Origin: Microbacterium luticocti DSM 19459 | GTDB taxonomy: Bacteria; Actinomycetota; Actinomycetes; Actinomycetales; Microbacteriaceae | DNA: 64,000 bases | Assembly: GCF_000422405.1 (NCBI RefSeq) | Contig: NZ_AULS01000006.1 | Coordinates: 1 to 64,000 of the forward strand | Direction of reading: 5' to 3' | In this document: piece after piece, positions 35,712-44,094 of the stretch | Layout: each line of letters opens with the position of its first letter | How positions within the stretch are numbered: position 1 is the first letter of the stretch | Made by a program: the position numbers and the translations under genes | The notes under the pieces: model-generated | What the model saw: only the letters and a program-made list of their open reading frames with translations | Databases searched by the model: none | Told to the model about the DNA's origin: nothing

Positions 35712-35740
35712 GGCTCGATCCTCCCACGGGCGGATGTCAC

Positions 35741-36466
35741 ATGTGCACGGTGATCGTGCGGGTGCCGGCCTCGTCGCACGAGCCGGTGCGGCTGCTGGCG
35801 GTGCGCGACGAAGATCCGACACGGCCCTGGCAGCCGCTCGGGGCGTGGTGGCCCGATCGCCCCGGCGTGGTGGGCGTGCGTGACGTGCGTGCCGGCGGGG
35901 CGTGGCTGGCGATGGATGCCGCGGGCCCGAGGCTCGCGGTGCTGCTCAACCGGGCGAGCCCACCGGTGCCCGACGGCGTGACGCAGCTGTCACGGGGCGG
36001 GATCGTGCTGGATGCCGTGGCCGGGCGGTCCCCGCATCCGTCGCCTGCGGTGCTGGGATTCAACCTGGTCGAGGTTGCACCCCAGGGCGTGCGGGTGCTG
36101 ACCTGGGACGGTGTGTCGCGGAGTGAGACGTCGGTGCCGCCGGGTGTGCACATGATCGCGCACGACGATCTCGACGACCAGCGCACACCGCGCATCGTCG
36201 CCTGGCGCGACGCGTTCGCCCAGGTCGCCGACGAGCCCGACTGGCAGCGGGCGTGGCTCGACGTGCTGGGCCGGTCGGCGCGGCTCGGCCCCGACGACGA
36301 CCGTGCGATCATCCGCGACAACCGCGCCCACGGGTACCCCACCCAGTCGCTGTTGCTGTGCACCGCGACGATCGGTCGGGACGGCGCCGAGGTCAGATAC
36401 GGCGAGTTCGCCCGGCCGGGGATGTGGAACGAGGTCGCGCTCGTCGCGCCCCTGGCCGCGCGCTGA
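35741..36466 (+). CDS. NRDE (TANGO2-like) family protein
   Basis: 241 aa starting MCTVIVRV, with Cys2 as in the family, then LLAVRDEDPTRPWQPLGAWWPD, the NRDE-type motif (A-x-R-D-E), and C-terminal YPTQSLLLCTATI. Family function is unclear (proposed N-terminal nucleophile fold, heme or lipid handling for TANGO2). Divergent from coaBC with 29 bp between starts. Confidence 0.82.
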   Translation: MCTVIVRVPASSHEPVRLLAVRDEDPTRPWQPLGAWWPDRPGVVGVRDVRAGGAWLAMDAAGPRLAVLLNRASPPVPDGVTQLSRGGIVLDAVAGRSPHPSPAVLGFNLVEVAPQGVRVLTWDGVSRSETSVPPGVHMIAHDDLDDQRTPRIVAWRDAFAQVADEPDWQRAWLDVLGRSARLGPDDDRAIIRDNRAHGYPTQSLLLCTATIGRDGAEVRYGEFARPGMWNEVALVAPLAAR

Positions 36467-36484
36467 GCCGGTCGCGCGCGGTAA

Positions 36485-36552
36485 GCGCAGGAGATTCCGG
36501 CGAGAGCAGGAGATTCACGCGCGATTTCTCCTGCTGTGGGCGGATTCTCCTG
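36485..36552. repeat. Dispersed palindromic repeat after the NRDE gene
   Basis: Forward half-sites GCAGGAGATTCCGGC and GCAGGAGATTCACGC, reverse half-sites GATTTCTCCTGC and GGATTCTCCTG. It lies 18 bp after the NRDE stop and about 60 bp upstream of the sialidase promoter. Confidence 0.85.
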
Positions 36553-36610
36553 TCGGGGACGTGGCGGACCAGGATGCCGCGTCGAACTGCCGCGCGGGCG
36601 AAACGCATCC

Positions 36611-36669
36611 TTGACCCCTCGGAACGGGAAGGGGTAGGGTCCCTGGACATAGGACATCCGACGTCCTAT
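36611..36669 (+). promoter_or_regulatory. Sialidase promoter and operator
   Basis: TTGACC (36611-36616) and TAGGGT (36635-36640) are spaced 18 bp. From 36649 to 36669 runs a palindrome with 10-bp arms (nine pairs match) around a central C; its core ACATCCGACGT (36654-36664) matches the nan operon operator. It lies just after the predicted transcription start, so binding would repress. GAAAGG (36687-36692) then serves ATG 36699. Confidence 0.7.
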
Positions 36670-36698
36670 GACCAAAGGTGCTCCTCGAAAGGCAGACA

Positions 36699-39600
36699 AT
36701 GGCCCGTCATGCCCGACCCCGTCCCCATCCCTTCTCGTCGCGGCCGCCGGTGACCTCGCGGCGGCCGGCGACCTCCCGGCCATCGGCGATCCGCCGGCCA
36801 TCGGCGGTCCGCCGGCCATCGGCGAAAGCCCTGCTCGGCGGGCTCATCGGTGTCGCACTCGTCCTCGGCGGGGTCACCGCGGCATCCGCCGCACCGCTGC
36901 CCCCGTACGTCGACGACCCGACGCAGCCCCCGGGCACGTTCACGACGACCAACATCGCGAGCGATCGCACCGCGAAGAACTTCTACTACCGGATCCCCGC
37001 CGTGGCCTCCGTCGGCGACGGCGTCGTCGTCGCGGTGTGGGACGGCCGGCCGAACAGCGCGGGCGACGCCCCCAACCCGAACTCGATCATGATGCGCCGC
37101 TCCACCGACAACGGTCAGACCTGGGGTCCGGTGCGGGAGATCGCCGCCGGCCAGGTCGCGAGCGCGCAGCACGGCTACTCCGACCCGAGCATCGTCGTCG
37201 ACCACGACACCGGGCACGTGTTCGTGTTCTCGCTGTACTCCAAGAACCAGGGGTTCTTCGGCAGCGTGTACGGGAACGACGACGCCGATCGCAACGTCAT
37301 GAGCGCCGCGGTCACCGAGTCGCCCGACGGCGGCGTCACCTGGAAGGCGCCGCGCCTGATCACCGCCGACGTCAAGCCCGCGAACGGCAGCGTCGTCGAC
37401 GGCACCTACGTTCCGGTGGCCGGCGACGTCAAGGGCGCGTTCGCCACGTCGGGCGACGGCACGCAGCTGCGCTACGGCGAGCACGCCGGCCGGCTCATCC
37501 AGCAGTACGCCGGCATCGTGCGGCAGGCCGACGGCTCGGAGCCGATCCAGGCGTACTCGGTGTATTCCGATGATCACGGCGCCACCTGGCAGATGGGCAC
37601 CCCGGTCGGCGACCTGATGGACGAGAACAAGGTCGTCGAGCTCTCGGACGGAAAGGTCATGCTCAACTCGCGCGATCACGGCAACGGGCATCGGCGCAAG
37701 GTGGCCGTGTCGGATGACGGCGGTCAGACCTACGGCCCGGTCACGCGCGATCCCGCCCTGCTCGAGCCGACGAACAACGCGGCGATCATCCGGCTGCATC
37801 CGGATGCCGCCGAGAACAGCGCCGACGCGAAGAAGCTGCTGTTCATCAACTCCAACAGCACCAGCGGTCGGGTGGACGGCGCCGTGCGCGTCTCGTGCGA
37901 CGACGGCAAGACGTGGCCCGGCGTGCGGCAGATCAACAAGGGCGGCACGTTCGGCTACGCCAGCGCCACCGTGCTCGACGACGGTGACATCGGCGTGCTG
38001 TGGGAGAAGGACTACGTCTCGAACCTGCAGTTCACGACGTTCGACGAGGCCTGGATGAAATACGTCTGCGCTCCGCTCACGCTCGGGTCCGCCACGGTGC
38101 ACGGCACCACGCCGACGAGCATCCCGGTCACGGTCACCAACCAGGAGCAGACGCCACTGTCGGGCGAGGTGACGTTCTTCACCCCGGACGGCTGGAGTGC
38201 GCAGCCCGCGAGCGTGCAGAACCTCGCGCCCGGCGCCTCGACCACCGTGGACGTGACGCTGACCGCGCCCGCCACCGCGGGCGACGCCACCGGCATGACG
38301 ATGGCGTTCACGGCATCCGACGGACGCGTGAGCCAGAGCCAGATCACGATGCACGCGACGAACCCGGTGAACCTGGGGGCGACCCTCGCCGTCACGAACA
38401 CCAGCCCGGCGCGGGATGTCGCGACCGACCCGTATCGGGTGGGCGACACGCTCACCTTCACGGTGCGGGTCACCAGCAGCTCGAACGTGGCGACCGTCGT
38501 CGAGCCGACGGACGCGAACTTCACCGACGGGTTCGCTCCGACGAAGTGCCGCTACGGCAACCTGCCCGCCAAGGGCGCGTACAACTGCGCGTACCCGACC
38601 CGCACCCTCACCCAGCAGGACATCGATCGCGGGTGGTTCCAGCCCCGGTTCGGCTTCACCATCGCCCCGACCACGGCGCCGCAGAACACGGTGCCGGTCT
38701 CGCTCACCGGGTCACCGGTGCTGCTGAGCGACCAGGCGCTGTCGGCGGTCGTCACCGGCGAACGAGGGGATGCCGCGCGTGACCTCGCGACGGACCCGTA
38801 CGCGGTGGGGGACCAGGTGCCGTACACGTTCCACGTCGAGAACACCTCGCCGGTGACGACCCTGGTCGCCCCGACGGCGGGGAACTTCGCCCCGTTCGTG
38901 CCGCCCGGCCCCGGCAACTGCCGCTACAGCGCGCTGGCCGGGTTCGCCTCGTACGACTGCGCCTTCCCGCGGCACACGGTGACGCAGGACGAGCTCGACC
39001 AGGGCTTCTTCGTGCCGCAGAGCACGTGGTCGCTGTCTGCCGCCGGGCAGGCCGCAAAGACCCTCACCGTCACCGGCGACGAGGTCGATGTGCGCGTGCG
39101 CGATCCGCACCTGAGCGCGACGGTGACCGGCACCTGGCACGACGTCGACGGCAACGGCGTCGCCACAACCGGTGACACCGTCACCTGGACGAGCACGCTC
39201 GGCAACGACGGCAACGTCCGGCTGGATCAGGTGGCCGCGGGAGGTGCGGCTGTGGCATCCCTCGCCCCCGGCGTTCACCAGGCGGTCGCGACCGACACCG
39301 TGACGCTGACCGCCGCCGACGTCGCCGCGGGGTCGGTCGCCGGCCCGGCGCTGCACGGCACCGCGCACAACGGCGCCCGCACGGTGAGCGCGGATGCCGC
39401 GGCGGCGGCCCTGACGCTGAAGACCGCCCCCGCGTGGGATGCGGTGACGACGTACGACGACGGCGACCTGGTCGGCTACGCCGGGTCGTTGTGGTCGGCG
39501 ATGTGGTGGACGAAGAACCAGAAGCCCGGGGACCCGTGGGGTCCGTGGCAGGAGATCGCCACCACGGCGACGGGCGAGGCGCTGTGGACCCCCTCGCGCG

Positions 39601-39713
39601 TGTTCGACGCCGGCGACGTGGTCTCGTACCACGGCACCCGGTACGCGGCGAAGTGGTGGACCCGCAACCAGGCCCCCGGGGATCCGTACGGACCCTGGCA
39701 GCCGCAGGGCTGA
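36699..39713 (+). CDS. Secreted exo-alpha-sialidase (GH33) with NEW3-like and two CBM5/12 modules
   Basis: 1004 aa. The n-region is unusually long and basic, built partly of an 18-bp tandem repeat (36776-36829), then LLGGLIGVALVLGG and ASA cleavage near 64. The catalytic domain has FYYRIP (Arg98), WDGRPN (Asp115) and Asp-boxes STDNGQTW, SPDGGVTW, SDDHGATW, SDDGGQTY and SCDDGKTW. A NEW3-type beta domain (about 460-560), two related repeats (each with an R.GxxxTFxV..C and T-V/L-T-Q-x-x-L/I-D motif) and a third beta domain follow. Two chitin-binding-like CBM5/12 modules close the protein (WDAVTTYDDGDLVGYAG...WWTKNQKPGDPWGPW and a second copy). It would release terminal sialic acids for the nan system. 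Confidence 0.9.
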   Translation: MARHARPRPHPFSSRPPVTSRRPATSRPSAIRRPSAVRRPSAKALLGGLIGVALVLGGVTAASAAPLPPYVDDPTQPPGTFTTTNIASDRTAKNFYYRIPAVASVGDGVVVAVWDGRPNSAGDAPNPNSIMMRRSTDNGQTWGPVREIAAGQVASAQHGYSDPSIVVDHDTGHVFVFSLYSKNQGFFGSVYGNDDADRNVMSAAVTESPDGGVTWKAPRLITADVKPANGSVVDGTYVPVAGDVKGAFATSGDGTQLRYGEHAGRLIQQYAGIVRQADGSEPIQAYSVYSDDHGATWQMGTPVGDLMDENKVVELSDGKVMLNSRDHGNGHRRKVAVSDDGGQTYGPVTRDPALLEPTNNAAIIRLHPDAAENSADAKKLLFINSNSTSGRVDGAVRVSCDDGKTWPGVRQINKGGTFGYASATVLDDGDIGVLWEKDYVSNLQFTTFDEAWMKYVCAPLTLGSATVHGTTPTSIPVTVTNQEQTPLSGEVTFFTPDGWSAQPASVQNLAPGASTTVDVTLTAPATAGDATGMTMAFTASDGRVSQSQITMHATNPVNLGATLAVTNTSPARDVATDPYRVGDTLTFTVRVTSSSNVATVVEPTDANFTDGFAPTKCRYGNLPAKGAYNCAYPTRTLTQQDIDRGWFQPRFGFTIAPTTAPQNTVPVSLTGSPVLLSDQALSAVVTGERGDAARDLATDPYAVGDQVPYTFHVENTSPVTTLVAPTAGNFAPFVPPGPGNCRYSALAGFASYDCAFPRHTVTQDELDQGFFVPQSTWSLSAAGQAAKTLTVTGDEVDVRVRDPHLSATVTGTWHDVDGNGVATTGDTVTWTSTLGNDGNVRLDQVAAGGAAVASLAPGVHQAVATDTVTLTAADVAAGSVAGPALHGTAHNGARTVSADAAAAALTLKTAPAWDAVTTYDDGDLVGYAGSLWSAMWWTKNQKPGDPWGPWQEIATTATGEALWTPSRVFDAGDVVSYHGTRYAAKWWTRNQAPGDPYGPWQPQG

Positions 39714-39784
39714 GCCCGTCGCATCCGGTCCCGCGCTCCGCCCGGTGTGCCCTCGGGCGGGGCGCGGGATCTTCGCGCGGGGGT

Positions 39785-39855
39785 CCGCAGGAGAATCCGG
39801 CGAGAGCAGGAGATCTGTGCGCGGATTCTCCTGCCGCGGGCCGATTCTCCTGCCG
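39785..39855. repeat. Dispersed palindromic repeat between sialidase and gntR
   Basis: Half-sites GCAGGAGAATCCGGC, GCAGGAGATCTGTGC, GCGGATTCTCCTGC and GATTCTCCTGC in forward-forward-reverse-reverse order. It ends about 30 bp before the predicted -10 of the gntR gene. Confidence 0.85.
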
Positions 39856-39896
39856 ACGCCGGGTGGGGCCACCTCCACCGCCGATACAGTGAGGAT

Positions 39897-40646
39897 GTGG
39901 CACACCCAGGCGGAACGGCGACCTCGGACCCGGCCGATCTTCCGCCGGCCAGTCGCGCGGCGCAGCGGCGGCTGCGTCACCTGCAGGACGACATCATGGA
40001 CCTCATCCTGGAGCGCGATCTCGATGTCGGCGACCCGATGCCGACCGAGTCCGAGCTGTGCCGAGCCCTCGGCGTCGGCCGCAACACCGTCCGCGAGGCG
40101 CTCAAGGTGCTGCAGGCGTTCGGCGTCGTCGAGATCCGCCACGGCTTCGGCACGTTCGTGGCCTCGACGAGCTTCGACGCGCTCACGGCGAGCCTGACCT
40201 TTCGCGGCCGGCTGTCGCTGCGGCACGGCGGACGCGAGGCGCTCGAGCTCGTGGACGTGCGCCAGGCGCTCGAGGCGGGGCTGGTCGGGCTCGCCATCGA
40301 CGTCATCACCGAGGCCGAGCTGGCGGAGCTGGAGGCGTGCGTGCGCGCCATGGAGGACTCCGCCGCCCAGGGGCGCGCGTTCCTCGAGGCGGACCAGGAG
40401 TTCCACCGGGTGCTGTACGGATCGCTCCACAACGACCTGCTCACGAGCCTGCTCGAGGTGTTCTGGACGGCGTACGGCCGGATCTACCGTGAGGCGTCGC
40501 CGAGTCCCGCGGACCTCGTCGAGACCGCGCACGACCACCGGCTGATCCTCGACGCCGTGCGCGCGAACGACCGGCAGCGGGCCGCGGAGCGGCTCACGGT
40601 GCACTTCCGCGGCATCCGGGAGCACCTCGCGCACCTGGGCGGATGA
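39897..40646 (+). CDS. GntR/FadR-family regulator next to the sialidase
   Basis: 249 aa. The N-terminal winged HTH reads MPTESELCRALGVGRNTVREALKVLQAFGVVEIRHGFGTFV, then an FCD domain with EADQEFHRVLYGSLHND. It is clearly a paralogue of the 7962 regulator; the recognition helices are similar, so both could bind the ACATC-N-GAYGT operators. GTG 39897 lies six bases after TACAGT (39885-39890): leaderless. The adjacent SD-like GTGAGG is too close to the start to be useful. Confidence 0.85.
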   Translation: MAHPGGTATSDPADLPPASRAAQRRLRHLQDDIMDLILERDLDVGDPMPTESELCRALGVGRNTVREALKVLQAFGVVEIRHGFGTFVASTSFDALTASLTFRGRLSLRHGGREALELVDVRQALEAGLVGLAIDVITEAELAELEACVRAMEDSAAQGRAFLEADQEFHRVLYGSLHNDLLTSLLEVFWTAYGRIYREASPSPADLVETAHDHRLILDAVRANDRQRAAERLTVHFRGIREHLAHLGG

Positions 40647-40749
40647 CGGCGGTGCCGCCTGCGCGCGTGCGGCGGTGCAGCGATGTCGCTGGGCTTTCGC
40701 ATAGCGGATGCATGGTCGGCTCCGACGCCGGCGGCCTACCGTGACGGCC

Positions 40750-41757
40750 ATGCGCAGGGGCATGATCGTGGGACTCGGCGTCGCGGCTGTCATCGTCGTC
40801 GCGCTCGGAGTGGTGTGGGCGCTGCGGCCGGTTCCGGCGCCGTCGGGCGCGGCGCCCGGGGGCTCGGCGACGAGCCCGAACCCGACGCCGAGCGCGTCCG
40901 CGCCGGGCGGGGCCGCGGCATCCCTCGCCGTCGGGTCGCACGCCTACACGATCGACTCTGGCGGACGCGAGCGCACCTATCGCGTGTACGTGCCGAGGGC
41001 GCTGCACGGGCCGGCGCCGCTCGTGGTCATGCTGCACGGTGGCGGGGGCAGCGGCGCGAACGCCGAGAAGTTCTACGGCTGGGATGCCGCGGCCGCCGCC
41101 GGCGGGTTCGTCGTGGCCTATCCTGATGGGCTCGGGCCGCAGGTGTCCGCGTGGAACGTCGACGGCGGGGGATGCTGCGGCTATCCGGCGCGGGAGGGCG
41201 TCGACGATGTGGGGTTTGTGACCGATATGGTCGCGGCGATCGAGAGGGCCGAGCCGATCGACACGGCGCGGGTGTACGCGGCGGGGATCAGCAACGGCGG
41301 GATCCTGGCGTACACGCTGGCCTGCGAGACCGACCTGTTCGCGGCGATCGGCGCGGATTCGGCGACGATGCTCGACGGCTGCGCGCATCCGCAGCCGACG
41401 TCGGTGCTGCACGTGCACGGGCTGGAGGACACCACGATCCCGTTCGACGGCAGTCCGGGCACCGGGCCCGGCCGCATCGACGGTCCGCCCGTCGATCAGG
41501 TGATGGCGCGGTGGCGCACCGTCGACGGGTGCGGCGCGGAGACGACGACCGTCGCCGGGGTGGTGTCGACGTCGCTGTCGGTGTGCCCCGAGGGGCGTGC
41601 GGTCGAACTGATCACGATCGCCGACGCCGGACACGGCTGGCCGGGAGCGCCGCTCAAGTCCGGCGCGGGCGCCGACCGCAAGCAGCCATCGCAGGCCGTG
41701 GACACCACCGCGGTGATGTGGGACTTCTTCGCGGCGCACCCGCGCACCGGGAGCTGA
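40750..41757 (+). CDS. Secreted PHB-depolymerase/feruloyl-esterase-type alpha/beta hydrolase
   Basis: 335 aa. A membrane-spanning or signal segment (residues 5-24) is followed by a Ser/Pro/Ala linker, then an LpqC-type esterase: oxyanion LHGGGGSG (96-102), nucleophile Ser181 in GISNGG, Asp in HGLEDTTIP and His in GHGWPG. A CC pair near 142-143 and further cysteines may form disulfides. It probably acts on ester-linked polysaccharide or polyester outside the cell. TACCGT lies seven bases before ATG 40750. Confidence 0.85.
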   Translation: MRRGMIVGLGVAAVIVVALGVVWALRPVPAPSGAAPGGSATSPNPTPSASAPGGAAASLAVGSHAYTIDSGGRERTYRVYVPRALHGPAPLVVMLHGGGGSGANAEKFYGWDAAAAAGGFVVAYPDGLGPQVSAWNVDGGGCCGYPAREGVDDVGFVTDMVAAIERAEPIDTARVYAAGISNGGILAYTLACETDLFAAIGADSATMLDGCAHPQPTSVLHVHGLEDTTIPFDGSPGTGPGRIDGPPVDQVMARWRTVDGCGAETTTVAGVVSTSLSVCPEGRAVELITIADAGHGWPGAPLKSGAGADRKQPSQAVDTTAVMWDFFAAHPRTGS

Positions 41758-41840
41758 GCGGGTCTGGGCGAGCGCCCCGAGGGGAGTGCCCGGGGGTGAG
41801 CGCCCCGAGGGGACGGGCCGAGGTGGGCGCCCCGACGTGA

Positions 41841-41911
41841 GCGCAGGAGAATCCGGCGAGAGCAGGAGATTCCGGCGCCGATTCTCCTGCTGTGGCCGGA
41901 ATCTCCTGCTT
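41841..41911. repeat. Dispersed palindromic repeat between convergent genes
   Basis: Half-sites GCAGGAGAATCCGGC, GCAGGAGATTCCGGC, GATTCTCCTGC and GGAATCTCCTGC. It sits between the esterase (+) and the TM2 protein (-). Confidence 0.85.
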
Positions 41912-41992
41912 CCGGTGGAAGCGGACCCGGCCTTCCTCGGGTCCCTGAGCGAGCGCAGCGACCCGAGTCGCTCGGGATACGCCAAGGACGAG

Positions 41993-43225
41993 TCAGCCGG
42001 CCTTCAACGTCCACGCCCCGTCTGCCTGCACCGACAGGATCGACGGTCCCGCAGCCAGTGGCACGGTGCCGGAGTACGCGCCGATCTCGTTGATGAGGAG
42101 GCCCATGTGGAATGTCTGATCGGTCTTCTCATAGACGACGAAGTTGGCACTCCCCTTGTGCGTGGCGGTGAGCGCCGCCGCGTCTCCGGGATACAGCAGG
42201 ACGGCGTCGCCGGTGCCCCGAGCCGAGCCGGTGAACTTCTTCGCGGTCGACAGCGGCGCCAGTGTGATCGTCCAGGCGCCCTCGGCGCTGACCTGCAGGC
42301 GAGCGCCTTCACCGAGGGCGGCCATGCCCCACGCGCTGGTGCCCGAATAGTGACCGATCGTGTTGACGAGCAATTCGCCCGTGGACGTGTTCGACGCGTC
42401 GAGCACCGAGATCGCGAAGTTACCCTGCCCCGTATACGCCGCGGTCACGAGACCGCCCGTGGCACCCTTCGGCAGGGCGATCAGCGAGTCGCCACGGCCA
42501 GATTTCTTGACCACCGCGAACGTGCCGAATGTGTCGTCGGCCCACGTCTTCGAGACATCCACGGGCTCGGCGGGTGCGACGGCTTCGGGGGCGGATGCTT
42601 CGGCCCCGGGCGACGCGGCATCCTTCGCCGGTGTGTCGTCGGTCGCGACGCTGCTCGGCGTGGACGGAGCGGTCACAGCATCCGGCGTGTGTGATCCGGC
42701 CGTCGCCCCGCCGACCGAGCCTGCGACGATGCCGACGACGACGAGCACGGCGGTGACGATCCAGGCGATCACCTTGTATCGGTCGAATCCGACCAGCGGC
42801 CGACCGGCGCGGTCGCGCATCGCGCCGGCGAGGATGAGGATCAGATCGACCAGCCACCAGATACCCGCACCGCCCAGGGTGAACAGCTTGAGCAGGCCGG
42901 TGCCGACCTTGCCCAGATAGAAGCGGTCGACACCGAACACACCGAGAAAGTAAGAGAGCAGCCAGGCGGCGAGGAACTGCCGCCCCTCGGCAGGTGTCGG
43001 CGTGGAAGCGGGCTTCGGCGGGGTCGGAGGCGCGGATGCCGGTGCACCGGGCGACGTGGATATCGGTGCGGAGGGCACGTTCGACATCGGCACCGACGGT
43101 GCACTGTGACCGGGAGCGGACCCCGGTGTCGGTGTGCCCGATGCAGCCGCCGTCGGTGGCTGGGCGTCGGGGGAGGTGGGGTCGGACCCGGGCCCGGGTG
43201 AGACGGGAGTGTGGGAATCGGTCAT
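41993..43225 (-). CDS. TM2-domain membrane protein with C-terminal beta-rich extension
   Basis: 410 aa. Pro/Ser/Ala-rich N-terminus (1-78). TM2 domain (about 83-140) with [45 protein letters not shown] third helix ([20 protein letters not shown]) leads to a linker and two homologous C-terminal domains with F-A-V-V/F-V-V-Y...G...G...N-E/T-I-G-x-Y-S-G-T. Predicted to expose those domains outside; function unknown. GAAAGGAC precedes ATG 43225. Confidence 0.78.
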   Translation of the reverse strand: MTDSHTPVSPGPGSDPTSPDAQPPTAAASGTPTPGSAPGHSAPSVPMSNVPSAPISTSPGAPASAPPTPPKPASTPTPAEGRQFLAAWLLSYFLGVFGVDRFYLGKVGTGLLKLFTLGGAGIWWLVDLILILAGAMRDRAGRPLVGFDRYKVIAWIVTAVLVVVGIVAGSVGGATAGSHTPDAVTAPSTPSSVATDDTPAKDAASPGAEASAPEAVAPAEPVDVSKTWADDTFGTFAVVKKSGRGDSLIALPKGATGGLVTAAYTGQGNFAISVLDASNTSTGELLVNTIGHYSGTSAWGMAALGEGARLQVSAEGAWTITLAPLSTAKKFTGSARGTGDAVLLYPGDAAALTATHKGSANFVVYEKTDQTFHMGLLINEIGAYSGTVPLAAGPSILSVQADGAWTLKAG

Positions 43226-43273
43226 GAGAAGTGTCCTTTCAGAACTGTCGTTTCGGGGGTCGGCCGGGCGGGA

Positions 43274-43906
43274 TCAGTAGTCCCACTCCCAGCCGGTGGC
43301 GCCATAAGGGGCGAGCACCACGGCGCCGTGGGTCGTCGGGACGTCGAGCACGATCCATCCCGACACGCTCTGTGCGGGCCCGATCTCACCCGGCAGTTGC
43401 TCCGAACTCGCCAGGCACGTGAACGCATTGCCGAGCGGGTCGTTCACACGCGTGCCCTTCGCGTCGTAGGCCTGCCAGTAGCCCGCGTCGAAGCCGACCA
43501 CCGGGTAGTCCTCCTTCGCGAGATCCTTCGTGGTCTCGACGTTCAGGTGCACCGCGACGTAGTGGCCGTTCTGCGGCTTCTCGGCGAACTCGTCGGTGCA
43601 CTTGCGGTCGACCACGATGTCGGTCACCGCGAACGTCGAGGTGATCACATCGGGGTCGTCGACCGATCCGGTGCCGGCGATCTGCCCGATCTTCTTGACG
43701 AGATTGCCGCGGTCGTTCGTGACCGTGTCGCCGAACAGCGACGAGTTGCTCGGTGTGGGCGAGGGCGCGGTGGCGGCATCCGGCGTCTGCACGCTGTCGG
43801 TGTCGGGGAGGCGTGACGGTGTCGTCGCGTCGTCGGGGATCGCACTGCAGCCGCACAGGACGGCAACCACCGCAAGGGCGGTGCCGGCGGCGAACAGGTG
43901 TTTCAT
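43274..43906 (-). CDS. Lipoprotein, DUF4352-like
   Basis: 210 aa. Signal peptide with lipobox ending at Cys20 (VLCGC). A Ser/Pro linker is followed by a beta-sandwich-like domain (VTSTFAVTDIVVDRKCTDEFAEKPQNGHYVAVHLNVET) that resembles DUF4352/telomeric-repeat-fold lipoproteins. It is 48 bp upstream of the TM2 gene on the same strand and probably co-transcribed. AGAGG precedes ATG 43906. Confidence 0.75.
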   Translation of the reverse strand: MKHLFAAGTALAVVAVLCGCSAIPDDATTPSRLPDTDSVQTPDAATAPSPTPSNSSLFGDTVTNDRGNLVKKIGQIAGTGSVDDPDVITSTFAVTDIVVDRKCTDEFAEKPQNGHYVAVHLNVETTKDLAKEDYPVVGFDAGYWQAYDAKGTRVNDPLGNAFTCLASSEQLPGEIGPAQSVSGWIVLDVPTTHGAVVLAPYGATGWEWDY

Positions 43907-44031
43907 CTGTCGACCTCTTCTCTTGGGTTGGAGGGGCGGGCGTCTCGTCCCCAGGCCGTGACGCCCGCTCACCCGGCGAACCGTCCAGCCACACGGTAGG
44001 AGAGGCCGCCGACACCCAGCACGGTGCGCAC

Positions 44032-44088
44032 TGATAAGTGGGATTATCAATGTTTATGCTGGCTCGGACCATCGCAGCGCGATATTGT
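44032..44088 (+). promoter_or_regulatory. Promoter with upstream inverted repeat, restriction-modification locus
   Basis: TGATAA (44032-44037) and TTATCA (44044-44049) form an inverted repeat with a 6-bp spacer in a locally AT-rich stretch. TATTGT (44083-44088) follows, six bases before ATG 44095 (leaderless). The HTH at the N-terminus of the first gene product could bind here. Confidence 0.55.
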
Positions 44089-44094
44089 CATCGC

